From Alistipes putredinis (GTDB lineage: Bacteria; Bacteroidota; Bacteroidia; Bacteroidales; Rikenellaceae), in assembly GCA_022009915.1 (NCBI GenBank), contig CP091730.1, positions 186,001 to 250,000 of the forward strand: 64,000 bases of DNA. Direction: 5' to 3'. The notes under the pieces are model-generated. The model had not been told where the DNA came from. It was given only the letters and a program-made list of their open reading frames with translations, and searched no databases. Positions 49,672 through 59,534 of this stretch are shown here, piece after piece. Numbering within the stretch: the stretch's first letter is position 1; every line of letters starts with the position of its first letter. Made by a program: the position numbers and the translations under genes.

Positions 49672-51612
49672 CTATTTACTTTTTGCACGCATGCTGTCCC
49701 AAACGAAATATGCTATCAGCAGCAGATACATCGCAAGCCCCGTCCACATGGCTCCGCGGCCGCCGTACCACTGGCTCATGAACCAATCCACGCCGGCGAA
49801 TTTGAGAATCGCGCTGACCACGCCCATGAGCGCACCTCCGGCGATAAAGCCCGATGCAATGAGTGTGCCGCGCTCCGAACGGGCCTTGTTGCGAGCCGCA
49901 TCCGAAGAGCGGGACCCGACGAAGTGGCTGACAAGTCCTCCGACCAGAAGCGGCGTATTGAGTTCCAGCGGGATGAACATACCCAGTGCGAAAGCCAGTG
50001 CAGGAACGCCTATCATATTGAGGGTCAATGCAAGGGCGGCACCCGCGAAGTACAGGACCCACGGCGTGCTTCCGCCCTCCATAAGGGGTTTGATTACGGC
50101 TGCCATGGCGTTGGCCTGCGGAGCGACCAGAGCACCCTCGCCGACAAAACCGTATGTCTTGTCCAGTATCATCATCACGCCGGCCACGGTCGCGGCCGAG
50201 ACCACCGTACCCAAGAATTTCCAACCCTCCTGCTTGGACGGAGTGGTACCTATCCAGTAGCCGATTTTAAGGTCCGTTATGAATGCGCCGGCCATCGAAA
50301 GAGCCGTGCAGACCACACCGCCGATAATCATCGCGGCCGTCATGCCTTCCCTGCCGCTGAGACCCACGCTGACCAGCACCAATGAGCTGAGAATAAGCGT
50401 CATGAGGGTCATGCCCGACACCGGATTCGAACCCACTATGGCTATCGCATTGGCCGCTACGGTGGTGAACAGGAACGAAATGATAAAGACGATTACCAGA
50501 GCCACCACCGACTGCATCCAGTTGTGGAGCACCCCGAACTGGAAGAACACGAACACGGTGAACAATACGGCGATAAGCACCGACAGAATCGTGCGCATGG
50601 CAATGTCGCGCTGAGTGCGTTCGGTCTTCTCGGCGGTTTTCTTCTTGCCGGCAAGCTCCGATACGGCCAGCCCCAGCGCCTGACGAATCACTTTCGAAGA
50701 ACGCACGATGCCGATTATGCCGGCCATAGCGATACCGCCGATGCCGATCGGTCGCGCGAACTCGCGGAATATGGCCTCCGCACTCATCGCCGCCGCGTCA
50801 GCCGAAACATAACCGATAAGCGGAACTATGAGGAACCAGACCAGAAACGAACCGGCACAGATGAAAGCGGCATATTTGAGACCTATTATATATCCTAATC
50901 CGAGCACGGCCGCACCGGTATTGACCTTGAAGACCACCTTGAACTTGTCGGCAATGTCGGCGCCCCACATCGCAACGCGCGTGGAGACCTCTTCGGTCCA
51001 AAGCCCGAAAGTAGAGATTATGAAATCGTACAATCCGCCTATGGCGCCGCTCACGGCCAGCAGTCCGGCCTGCCGTCCGCCGTTTTCGCCGGACACCAGC
51101 ACCTCGGTGGTTGCCGTAGCCTCGGGGAAAGGATATTTGCCGTGCATATCCTTGACGAAATACTTGCGGAACGGGATAAGCAGCACTATGCCGAGCATGC
51201 CGCCCAGAAGCGAACTGAGGAATATCTGATAGAACTGTGCCTGCAACCCCAGAATATAAAGCGCCGGCAGAGTAAAAATCGCTCCGGCCACAATCGAGCC
51301 GGACGAAGCCCCGATGGACTGGATGATGACGTTCTGACCGAGCATGTTCTTCTTTCCGGTCAGCGAACCGACGCCTACTGCGATGATTGCGATTGGGATT
51401 GCAGCCTCGAACACCTGACCTATTTTAAGGCCCAGATACGCTGCGGCAGCGGAAAATATAATCGCCATAACGACGCCCATCGACACCGAATAGGGCGTCA
51501 CCTCTTTCGGAGTCGTATTCGACGGCATCAACGGTTCGTACTGCTCGCCGTCGCCGAGCGGCCGATAGGCGTTTTTCGGGCAACGAGTTTTTTTGGGTTT
51601 GTTCTGTTCCAT
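49672..51612 (-). CDS. OPT-family oligopeptide transporter
   Basis: 646 aa, intact, about 16 membrane helices. Typical are PYSVSMGVVMAIIFSAAAAY then LGLKIGQVFEAAIPIAIIAV, GQNVIIQSIGASSGSIVAGA, PFPEATATTEVLVSGE and SNPVSGMTLMTLILSSLVLV. The protein belongs to the bacterial OPT branch that takes up oligopeptides or metal chelates at the inner membrane. pepT directly downstream in the same operon supports peptides as substrate. Frequent Gly/Ala repeats in the helices are normal for the family. Confidence 0.92.
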   Translation of the reverse strand: MEQNKPKKTRCPKNAYRPLGDGEQYEPLMPSNTTPKEVTPYSVSMGVVMAIIFSAAAAYLGLKIGQVFEAAIPIAIIAVGVGSLTGKKNMLGQNVIIQSIGASSGSIVAGAIFTLPALYILGLQAQFYQIFLSSLLGGMLGIVLLIPFRKYFVKDMHGKYPFPEATATTEVLVSGENGGRQAGLLAVSGAIGGLYDFIISTFGLWTEEVSTRVAMWGADIADKFKVVFKVNTGAAVLGLGYIIGLKYAAFICAGSFLVWFLIVPLIGYVSADAAAMSAEAIFREFARPIGIGGIAMAGIIGIVRSSKVIRQALGLAVSELAGKKKTAEKTERTQRDIAMRTILSVLIAVLFTVFVFFQFGVLHNWMQSVVALVIVFIISFLFTTVAANAIAIVGSNPVSGMTLMTLILSSLVLVSVGLSGREGMTAAMIIGGVVCTALSMAGAFITDLKIGYWIGTTPSKQEGWKFLGTVVSAATVAGVMMILDKTYGFVGEGALVAPQANAMAAVIKPLMEGGSTPWVLYFAGAALALTLNMIGVPALAFALGMFIPLELNTPLLVGGLVSHFVGSRSSDAARNKARSERGTLIASGFIAGGALMGVVSAILKFAGVDWFMSQWYGGRGAMWTGLAMYLLLIAYFVWDSMRAKSK

Positions 51613-51637
51613 AAATCAAAAAGGTTGAATATGGAAA

Positions 51638-51645
51638 CAAAGATA
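51638..51645 (-). promoter_or_regulatory. Promoter -7 element for OPT-pepT
   Basis: TATCTTTG on the minus strand, 26 nt before the OPT start. Confidence 0.5.
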
Positions 51646-51824
51646 GAGAAAAAAATACGACAGTGCGGCCTTCGAACAATGCCGGCTGGTTGCGGTTTCT
51701 CGTTTTTTTCAAGCCTATCGCACATATTTATGTCAGGCGGAACCGTCCGCGAATACGGCCGGCGAGCCCGAATCACGACCGACAAACTTTCCCTGCGGGT
51801 GCTACAACCATAGGGAATTACTCG

Positions 51825-51832
51825 TATTTTTG
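51825..51832 (+). promoter_or_regulatory. Promoter -7 element for the EamA transporter
   Basis: TATTTTTG, 23 nt before the ATG at 51855, fits TAnnTTTG. Confidence 0.45.
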
Positions 51833-51854
51833 CAGCCCGTAAAAGATACGATTC

Positions 51855-52784
51855 ATGAATACGAAAGCAAAAGGATACGTCTTCGGAATAATCGCAGCAG
51901 CCACCTATGGTATGAATCCACTCTTCGCGCTGCCGCTTTACAAAGACAGGGATGAACCCAGATTCGGTTCTGTTTTTTTCAGGTACCTGCTGGCCATTCC
52001 GCTGCTGGGCGTGATGCTCAAAGCCCGCGGCAGAAGCCTAAGGCTCAAACGCACCGAAATACTGCCGCTCGCAATACTGGGCCTTCTGGTGGCGCTCTCG
52101 TCGCTCATGCTGTTTCAAAGCTACAACTATATGGCCGCGGGAATCGCTTCGACACTCCTGTTCGTCTACCCGATAATGGTGGCGTTGATAATGACGACGG
52201 TATACAAGGAGAAGATTACCGTCCAGACGATAGTCTGCATAGCACTGGCGCTGTGCGGCATAGCGCTTCTGTACCGGAACGGGCAGGGAGAAACGCTCGA
52301 TGCCACGGGCACCGTACTCGTGTTCGTGTCGGCGCTCTCGTATGCCATTTATTTAGTGGAGGTGAACCGGCCGTCGCTGAAAGAAGTCGCCACCCTGAAA
52401 ATCACGTTCTACGTACTGCTTTTCGGCATGACGCTCTTTGCCGCCAGACTGTGCACCGGAACCGAACTGCTGCTGCCGCAAAAGTGGTACATGTGGGGCA
52501 ACCTCATAGCCCTCGCGGTATTTCCTACGGCAGTATCGTTCTTCTGCACCACCAAGGCCATTCAATACATCGGCTCCACCCCGACCGCCATTCTGGGGTC
52601 GCTGGAACCCGTCACGGCGATTTTCTTCGGCATAACCGTCTTCGGTGAAACGCTTACGCTGCGCGAGTGCGCGGGGTTGGTACTGATTGTACTGGCCGTC
52701 ACGACGGTCGTGGCCGGCGGCGAGATTACCGCATACATGGTACGTTTCAGGAAAATGTTCCCGAAACTAAAACGCAAGAAATAA
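51855..52784 (+). CDS. EamA/DMT-family transporter
   Basis: 309 aa, intact, ten membrane helices in two EamA repeats. The first starts GYVFGIIAAATYGMNPLFAL and includes SLMLFQSYNYMAAGIASTLL and FVYPIMVALIMT. The second includes VFVSALSYAIYLVEVNRPSL and TKAIQYIGSTPTAILGSLEP. It probably exports a metabolite or amino acid at the inner membrane. Stands alone between divergent and convergent neighbours. Confidence 0.93.
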   Translation: MNTKAKGYVFGIIAAATYGMNPLFALPLYKDRDEPRFGSVFFRYLLAIPLLGVMLKARGRSLRLKRTEILPLAILGLLVALSSLMLFQSYNYMAAGIASTLLFVYPIMVALIMTTVYKEKITVQTIVCIALALCGIALLYRNGQGETLDATGTVLVFVSALSYAIYLVEVNRPSLKEVATLKITFYVLLFGMTLFAARLCTGTELLLPQKWYMWGNLIALAVFPTAVSFFCTTKAIQYIGSTPTAILGSLEPVTAIFFGITVFGETLTLRECAGLVLIVLAVTTVVAGGEITAYMVRFRKMFPKLKRKK

Positions 52785-52865
52785 AACAAATCGGCGCAGC
52801 CATCCGACAATTTTCCGTATCTTTACCGCGACTAAAAGAGTAACCGACCGTTAAAAAGTGAATTT

Positions 52866-53201
52866 ATGAAACGATTCCTCACGCTTATTCTGTCTCTTGC
52901 AGCCTTGTCATTCACATCTTGCAAGACAGAAGATGAGTACTATTATATACGATACAATGTGTCTTCACCACGTGGAAACATCATATATACAGATGAATAC
53001 ATGGACACAGTAACAGTATCTGACGGAAACATAGGCGGAAACTTCCAAAGAACAATAGGTCCCGTTTCAAAGGGTTTTACTTCCAGAATTTTTTCTCCAT
53101 CAAGCGGATATATGTCTATCGAATGTTGTCGAGGTTCGGAACCTTTCACAACAAAAAAACATCGGGGTCTCGTCACCTTGTGTATAAAAATAGACTACTA
53201 A
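52866..53201 (+). CDS. Small hypothetical lipoprotein
   Basis: 111 aa with lipobox ALSFTSC (signal MKRFLTLILSLAA). The mature part is short and beta-rich (EYYYIRYNVSSPRGNIIYTD; MDTVTVSDGNIGGNFQRTIG; GLVTLCIKIDY) and has two adjacent Cys (IECCRG). Base composition is more AT-rich than its neighbours, which could mean transfer. No family recognised. The start follows a TATCTTTA element about 38 nt upstream. Confidence 0.6.
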   Translation: MKRFLTLILSLAALSFTSCKTEDEYYYIRYNVSSPRGNIIYTDEYMDTVTVSDGNIGGNFQRTIGPVSKGFTSRIFSPSSGYMSIECCRGSEPFTTKKHRGLVTLCIKIDY

Positions 53202-53280
53202 CATAGTATAATGAATCGTCATTAATACGTATGCTTAATCTAACAAATTAGGACGCAAACTTTACCACGCCTTACACACA

Positions 53281-53313
53281 AGCGGAGTGCATTTCTGAGA
53301 AATGCACTCCGCT
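53281..53313. terminator. Hairpin between convergent genes
   Basis: AGCGGAGTGCATTTCT / AGAAATGCACTCCGCT, a perfect stem of about 15 bp with a tiny loop, between the lipoprotein gene and fabH. It lacks a strong T run. Confidence 0.7.
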
Positions 53314-53342
53314 TGCTTATGTTGTCTGTATTTTCCGGTCTG

Positions 53343-54330
53343 TTAATAAGCCCAGCGGTAATAGAGCGAGCCCCAAGTGAATCCGGCGCCGAATGCCGAG
53401 AACACGAGTGCGTCGCCTTTCTTGAACTTGTCTTTGAAATCCCACAAGGCCAGCGGAATGGAGGTTCCGGCCGTATTGCCGAACTTCGCAATGTCGATAA
53501 GAATCTTGTCGCCGGAAAGTCCCATACGGCGTCCCGTCGCGTCGATGATGCGCAGATTCGCCTGATGAGGTATCAGATAGGCTATATCGTCGGCCGAAAG
53601 ATTGTTGCGTTCCATGATTTTGACCGACACGTCCGCCATGTTGGTCACCGCATGCTTGAACACCACCTGACCGTTCTGGTAAACGAAGTGTTTGTGTCCG
53701 TCCACCGTCTCGTGCGATGCGGGATGCGCGGAACCGCCCGCATACTGATACAGATAATGACGGCCGATGCCGTCTACATGCAACACGCTGTCGAGCAGGC
53801 CGATATTCTCCTCTTCGGTCGGTTCGATGAGCATCGCAACGGCTCCGTCGCCGAACAGAGGACACGTGGTACGGTCAGTATAGTCCGTGATGCTGGACAT
53901 CTTTTCGCCGCATACCAGCACGATTTTCTTTGCCCTGCCGGATTCGATGAACGAAGCGGCCGTGGTGAACGAGAAGATGAAGCCGCTGCAACCGGCGTTT
54001 ATATCATAACCCCACGCATTACGGATACCGCACTTGTCGCAGATTATGTTAGCCGTAGCAGGGAAAGGCATGTCGGGAGTGACGGTGGCGCAAACGAGCA
54101 TATCCACCTGCTCGGGAGCCGTTCCTGTCGCAGAGAGCAGTTTGTTCACCGCATCGGCGCCCATATACGACGTACCCTCGCCTTCCATTTTTCAATATAC
54201 GGCGCTCCTTTATTCCCGTGTGGGACATAATCCATTCGTCCGATGTATCGACCATGGTGGACAGTTCGTCGTTGGTCAGAACGTAATCGGGCAACGAAGC
54301 CTCTATGCCTGTTATAATCGCTCTTTTCAT
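53343..54330 (-). CDS. fabH: 3-oxoacyl-ACP synthase III (KAS III), one frameshift
   Basis: Starts fatty-acid synthesis by condensing acyl-CoA with malonyl-ACP. It begins MKRAIITGIEASLPDYVLTN and DELSTMVDTSDEWIMSHTGI. After a break at about 54190 it has GTSYMGADAVNKLL, GYDINAGCSGFIFSFTTAAS (catalytic Cys), YLIPHQANLRIIDATGRRMG (His in PHQAN) and FGNTAGTSIPLALWDFKDKF (catalytic Asn in GNTAGTS). About 330 aa, normal length. Monocistronic, with a good promoter. Confidence 0.93.
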
Positions 54331-54368
54331 TGCAGTAAAAATGCCTTATGTGTTCGTTTTCGAAGTTA

Positions 54369-54399
54369 CAAAGGTAGGAATAAATATAGAACGTCCAAA
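54369..54399 (-). promoter_or_regulatory. fabH promoter
   Basis: On the minus strand TTTG (54396-54399), a 19-nt spacer and TACCTTTG (54369-54376) match the Bacteroidetes consensus fully. The leader is about 35 nt. Confidence 0.75.
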
Positions 54400-54529
54400 A
54401 TTTTAGCACTATTTTACTCCTGCGCCCGCATACCTTGAAATTATACATGACGCAGTCTGCGTCCTTATGGGCATGAAGGTTGCTCTTATCGACGAAACAC
54501 TTTTTTTTATCGACAAAATGCCGAATTAT

Positions 54530-54561
54530 CTTGGCGATTCGATACAAATGATATATATTTG
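54530..54561 (+). promoter_or_regulatory. Promoter of the DUF4493/fimbrillin-like operon
   Basis: CTTG (54530-54533), a 20-nt spacer and TATATTTG (54554-54561) fit the Bacteroidetes pattern. The first start codon is about 50 nt downstream. The remaining intergenic sequence (54400-54529) holds no gene. Confidence 0.65.
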
Positions 54562-54613
54562 CACGTTCAACATCTTTGTTGGCGAGTCAAAAAAACCTTA
54601 AAAAAACACGACT

Positions 54614-55378
54614 ATGAAAAAAACAGACGACTCATAGCAATAGCGGCGGCACTGGCCCTTGCGGCGTGCGCCAAGGCTCCCGAGGCCGAAACTTCCGGCA
54701 GCGGACGGGTAGCCATAAATTTCAGCGCATCCTCCCAGACGCTGCCCGTAACCCGCGGCACGCTCGTGGCACCGGAAGCGTCGCAGTTCGCGCTCAGCAT
54801 CGTGAAAGACGACAACACCGTTTCGGAAAGCTGGGACAACATACTTCTCTATCCTGCTGACACGAAATTCCCCATCGGCTCGTATCGCGCTACGGCTGCA
54901 TACGGTAGCGCCGACAAGGAAGGATTCGACGCCCCGTACTTCATGGCCACCGAACGGTTTACGATTATCACCGACAAGGTTTCGCAGGTCGCACTCACGG
55001 CCAAGCTGGCCAACACGGCGGTAAACGTCTCCTACACCGAGGCCTTCAAAAAAACTATTTCACCGACTACTCGACGACCCTGACCAAAAACCTCGGGGGC
55101 ATCCTCGGGCGAGAAAAATCCAGATTGCACCCGACGAGACCCGCACGCTGTACATCGCACCGGCGGATTTCACTATCGAAACAGTCTACACCAAGCCCAA
55201 CGGCAAGCAGAGCCGCGCAACGGTTCCGTGCACCGGAGTGACCGCATGCCAATGGTACGACATCGTCTTCGACGTCAATAACGGAGAGGTCGGCTCGGCG
55301 GAAATCACCGTAACGCTCAACGACGAGGTCATCACCCAAGACGTGAACATAGACATATTCGAAACCGAAGGCAAGTAA
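54614..55378 (+). CDS. DUF4493-type lipoprotein 1 (frameshifts)
   Basis: The start MKKNRRLIAIAAALALAACA (lipobox ALAAC) appears after shortening a seven-A run at about 54617-54623. DUF4493 traits are ASQFALSIVKDDNTVSESWD, ILLYPADTKFPIGSYRATAA, GSADKEGFDAPYFMATERFT and VALTAKLANTAVNVSYTEAF, the order of S-W / P-V-G-S-Y / F-D-A-P-Y-F / L-A-N-x-x-V. A second break near 55045 leads to NYFTDYSTTLTK and a C-terminus EITVTLNDEVITQDVNIDIF. About 255 aa. DUF4493 proteins are secreted, often near fimbrillin genes. First gene of the operon. Confidence 0.8.
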
Positions 55379-55395
55379 CCCGAAAACATACGACT

Positions 55396-56668
55396 ATGAA
55401 GACAAGAATATCATATAAACTGGCAGCCTGCATGATTGCGGCGCTCGCTGCGGTTTCCTGCATCAAGGACGACTATTCGTTCAGTCTCTCGAAGAACGAG
55501 GGAGCGCTCGAACTTTCGAGCATGAGCATGAAATTGGAACCGGCAACCGAAATAACCCCGGGCCGCGCATCGGAAATCGACACCAAGACGTTTATCGTCA
55601 GCATCTACGACTCCGAAAACGCGCTCTCGGGCAGTTGGACTTACGCCCTGCTGCCGGAAAGAATCACCCTGCCCGTAGGCTCCTACACGCTCCGAGTGGT
55701 CTCGGGCGAAGTGTCCGACGCCGCATGGGACGCCCCCTGCTACGGAGCAGAAAAGACTTTCGCGATAGAAAAAGACAAGACCACCGCCTTGGGCACAGTC
55801 ACCTGCTCGCTCATTAATATAATGGTGTCGGTAAGCTACGACGAGACGATGCTCTCCAAACTGAGCGAGGACAGCAAGGTGGTCGTGACCGTCGGAAGCG
55901 GACAACTCGAATTCGCAAAGGGCGAGACCCGCATCGGATATTTCAAGGCTGCGGCTGTCGAAAACACCCTTACGGCCGAATTCTCCGGTAAGATAGACGG
56001 CGTGTATTACGCGGAAACGGACGTAATCGAAAACGTACAGGCTGGCCAGTACCGCAAACGCAAATACTCCGTCAAGGAGAATCCCGACCCCGACAAGCCG
56101 GAAGGCGGCGCGGACTTCAAGTTCTCGGTAGATCTGACGCACGAGACGATAGACATAAACAAGAATATAGACCTTACCGAGGATGTGATACCCGACCCGG
56201 ACGAGGATAAAAAGCCCGAAGAGGACAAGGGCAAGCCGACTATCCAATGGGTAGGAGGAGACATCGACAAGCAGTACACCGTCACGACGACCGACACCAC
56301 AGAGGTCAAGATTCCAATAAGAATCGATGCGCCCAACGGCATCACCGGCTTTACGGTAGACATCGAATCCACCGCCTCGGCATTCTCCAAAAGAGTCGCT
56401 CAACGATTTGGGTCTGGACACCCACATGGATTTCATCGAACCGGGAGAGATGAAAAGCGGTCTCGAATCGCTCGGCTTCCCAACCGGAGACGACGTGCGC
56501 GGAAAGACCTACCTTCCGTTCAACATAACGACGTTCGTTCCGCTGTTCGTGGTGGCCAACAACGAGACGGTGAACTTCACGCTCACCATAACCGACGCCT
56601 TAGGCAACACCGAAGCGAAAAACGCTGATGCTCAAAAATCGAACTTTAATACCGTAAAACGACCATGA
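55396..56668 (+). CDS. DUF4493-type lipoprotein 2 (one frameshift)
   Basis: About 423 aa. Signal and lipobox: MKTRISYKLAACMIAALAAV, SCIKDDYSF. DUF4493 domain: ETKTFIVSIYDSENALSGSW-like segment (DTKTFIVSIYD), LPVGSYTLRVVSGEVSDAAW, DAPCYGAEKTFAIEKDKTTA, VTCSLINIMVSVSYDETM. A second domain follows an acidic linker (PDPDEDKKPEEDKGKPTI) and ends VVANNETVNFTLTITDALGN. The break is at about 56390. The TGA overlaps the next ATG (ATGA), so the two are coupled. The linker could serve as a spacer from the cell surface. Confidence 0.82.
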
Positions 56669-58725
56669 AAAAGATACTGTCATACGCACTCGTTGCAATA
56701 ACGATAATTTTTGCGGCATCGGGCTGCACCTCGGCCCCCGAAAGCGAAACTTCGAAAGACGGATTGGGAGCCGTATCGCTCAAAATCCGGACCGACAACA
56801 CGGTTTCCGTATCGGACGGAACACGCGCCTCGGTTGCCCCCGAGAACTACATAGTCAAGATATACAGCACCGACGGCCTCATATATCTTTTCGAGGGACT
56901 GGACGAAGTGCCCGACAAGCTATGGCTCAAATGCGGCGACTACACCGTAAAGGTAAAGGCCGGCGACTCTTCGCTTCTGGCATCAGGCCCATACTACGAG
57001 GGAGAAAGCAATTTCAAAATAAGTGTCGGACCGGCTACGACGGTTCCCGTCACATGCTACATAGCATCTACCCTGCTGACGGTGAACTTCGACAGCAGCA
57101 TAGAGAACAATTTCTCGTCCTACGGCGTTATTGTGGCAGTAAACGACACCACCGAAATATCGTTCGACGCCTCCAACAAAGGTACGATACGCTACATCAA
57201 AATTCACGCAGCGCCGAACTCCATAGGCTGGACTTTCGACGGCAAGACCAACGGCGGCAAGACTTTCCACAAAACAGGCGTCATATCGCCGGTAAAGCCT
57301 CGCACCGAATACCGTCTCAACTACCGTTACGTGGACAGCGACAAGGGTGACGTCACTCTCTCCATAGACGTGGACGAAACCACCGAGGACATCGACAACG
57401 AGATAGACATATTCCAGCGTCCGGAGATAGTCCCGCTGGGATTCGACATCGCCCAGACGCAGATTTTCGACGGCAGCAGCGACTACGTATTCTCCATCAC
57501 CTCCTCCTCCGAGATAAGCAGCGTTCTGCTCTCTCACTCGACTTTGGGCCAAGGTCTGGAAGTCGTCGGCAATCCCGATGCCGCTTCGGCCGGCATTCTC
57601 TTCGAACAAAAGGAAGAGGGCAAGGCAAAACTCACCGTCGGAGCAGCCATGATTGCCAATTTGCCGGGAGGTCTGAACACCATAACCATAACCGTAAAGG
57701 ACTCGCAAAACAAAACCCAGACGGCTATACTTAAAATATCCGTATCGGGCATAAACGAAATCGCCGACGCCGACATATGGACCGACAAAGTCAGCGTTTC
57801 GGTCGTAATTCCGGGCACCTCAGCTGCAAACGTACAGTTCGGCTACCGCCTTGCTTCCTCGGAGGGCGAATGGACACGTGTTTCGGCAGAAAAGGCGGAA
57901 GAGCAGAATACCTATACAGCGACGATAGGAGGCCTTTCGAGCGATACGCAGTACGAGTTCGTAGCACTGCTCGACGGAGCGCAGTACGGCACCTCCACTC
58001 TGGCCACCACCGAGCAGGCACGGCAGCTGCCCAACGGCGGATTCGAGGACTGGTATCAGAACACTGCATGGTATCCATACTCGGAAAACGGCTCAGCATT
58101 CTGGGGGACCGGCAACCCGATGTCCACCATGATGGGTGCATCCTACAACATAACCACTCCGGAAAACGACCCGAGACCGGGTTCGAAGGGCACCAAGAGC
58201 GCCAAACTCGACTCCAAATTCGTCGGTTTCGGTTCTCTCGGCAAGATAGCCGCAGGCAACATGTTCACGGGCGAAAGCAAGGGCATGAGCACCGGCACCA
58301 ACGGCATAGTGGCATTCGGACGCCCGTGGAACTCACGTCCCAAAGCGCTCAAAGGTTGGTACAAAGCCACTGTCGGAACAATCGACTACACGGGCAACGA
58401 CTCGCCGGCTGCCAAAGGCGATCCGGACGTATACCAGATATTCGTCTGCCTCACCGACTGGGACGAGCCGCACAACGTGGATACGGCGGACAGAGGAACG
58501 TTCTTCAATCCGGCTACGGACAGCGGAATAATCGCCTACGGAGAGATACGCTCTTCGGAACAGGTGGCCGAATGGACCGATTTCAGAATCGAGCTTGAAT
58601 ACCGTTCACTTACCCGCAAACCGAAATACATCGTCGTGGTGGCTACCGCCAGCGCATACGGAGACTACTTCACCGGAAGTACCGGAAGCGTCATGTATAT
58701 CGACGATTTTGAACTGGAATACTAA
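56665..58725 (+). CDS. DUF4493 plus PCMD-domain lipoprotein
   Basis: 686 aa, intact. Lipobox AASGC near residue 19. The N-terminal DUF4493 domain contains NYIVKIYSTDGLIYLFEGLD, LWLKCGDYTVKVKAGDSSLL and VTCYIASTLLTVNFDSSIEN. A middle region (GFDIAQTQIFDGSSDYVF; fibronectin-like TATIGGLSSDTQYEFVALLD) follows. The C-terminal ~230 residues match the putative carbohydrate metabolism domain PCMD: LPNGGFEDWYQNTAWYPYSE, SAFWGTGNPM, VYQIFVCLTDWDEPHNVDTA, VMYIDDFELEY at the end. N-G-G-F-E-D-W and the final D-D-F-x-L-E-Y are typical. Probably surface-exposed and glycan-binding. Confidence 0.87.
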   Translation: MKKILSYALVAITIIFAASGCTSAPESETSKDGLGAVSLKIRTDNTVSVSDGTRASVAPENYIVKIYSTDGLIYLFEGLDEVPDKLWLKCGDYTVKVKAGDSSLLASGPYYEGESNFKISVGPATTVPVTCYIASTLLTVNFDSSIENNFSSYGVIVAVNDTTEISFDASNKGTIRYIKIHAAPNSIGWTFDGKTNGGKTFHKTGVISPVKPRTEYRLNYRYVDSDKGDVTLSIDVDETTEDIDNEIDIFQRPEIVPLGFDIAQTQIFDGSSDYVFSITSSSEISSVLLSHSTLGQGLEVVGNPDAASAGILFEQKEEGKAKLTVGAAMIANLPGGLNTITITVKDSQNKTQTAILKISVSGINEIADADIWTDKVSVSVVIPGTSAANVQFGYRLASSEGEWTRVSAEKAEEQNTYTATIGGLSSDTQYEFVALLDGAQYGTSTLATTEQARQLPNGGFEDWYQNTAWYPYSENGSAFWGTGNPMSTMMGASYNITTPENDPRPGSKGTKSAKLDSKFVGFGSLGKIAAGNMFTGESKGMSTGTNGIVAFGRPWNSRPKALKGWYKATVGTIDYTGNDSPAAKGDPDVYQIFVCLTDWDEPHNVDTADRGTFFNPATDSGIIAYGEIRSSEQVAEWTDFRIELEYRSLTRKPKYIVVVATASAYGDYFTGSTGSVMYIDDFELEY

Positions 58726-58743
58726 ACTTAGCCATCTACCCGA

Positions 58744-59534
58744 ATGTACAAAACGCTCTTGACGATACTTCTGTCGGCTGTCTCGCTGCTGGGTTACGCC
58801 CATAGTCCTGAGACAGGCCGGAACAGGGATTCCGTTCTTTCCCGAAAAGAGAAACGCGACCGCGGACTCGAAGTCAAATCGTATACGTTTCTGCCGAAAG
58901 GGATATGGAGTTTCGGCGCCAACCTGTCGTACACGCAGCACAACAACGACAACTACGAGTTCCTTGTAGTAAACGGCATAGAAAGCAAAGGCTATACGCT
59001 CAATGTCAGCCCAATGGTGAACTACGCCTTTCGGGACAACATGACAATCGGCGTGCGTCTGGCATACGAACGTTCGCTGCTCGACATAAGCGCCGCCGAC
59101 CTTAGCATAGGCGACGATTTGGGCATTACGCTCAAAGACTACAACAAGTTGAAGCACACCTACACCGGAATGATTACCTACCGCTATTACATGGGGCTCG
59201 GCAGAAGTTCCCGCTTCGCGTTTTTCAGCGAAATCCGCGCGGGTCTGGGCGGCGGACAGGCTCGCATGGTGAATGCAAACGGCGACGAGACTGGAAGGTC
59301 TGTTCGAGAAGACGTTCAATCTTTCGGTGGGACTCAGCCCAGGGCGTGGTGGCATTTATCACCAATACGGCGGCACTGGAAGTGTCGGTGGGCGTGATAG
59401 GCTTCAACTACAAGAACATACGCCAGACCAAGAACCAGATTTACGAGGGTTCGCGAACCACCTCCTCGATGAACTGCAAGATAAATCTGCTCTCCATAAG
59501 TTTCGGCATGGCCTTTTTATCTGTAACGGCATGA
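58744..59534 (+). CDS. Outer-membrane beta-barrel protein (one frameshift)
   Basis: The signal peptide is MYKTLLTILLSAVSLLGYAH. Then come strands FLPKGIWSFGANLSYTQHNN, YTLNVSPMVNYAFRDNMTIG, RLAYERSLLDIS, YTGMITYRYYMGLGRSSRFA and FFSEIRAGLGGG. After a break near 59285-59340 come ALEVSVGVIGFNYKNIRQTK and SFGMAFLSVTA. The pattern is that of an outer-membrane beta-barrel, about 260 aa. Its place in the operon suggests it helps to display or anchor the neighbouring lipoproteins. Its stop overlaps the next start (ATGA at 59531-59534). Confidence 0.75.

Noticed and set aside
54614..54630. Poly-A tracts at the start of surface-protein genes as phase-variation switches
   Set aside because: The same type of indel occurs in rpsO, cysS and pnp, so error is the simpler explanation for now.
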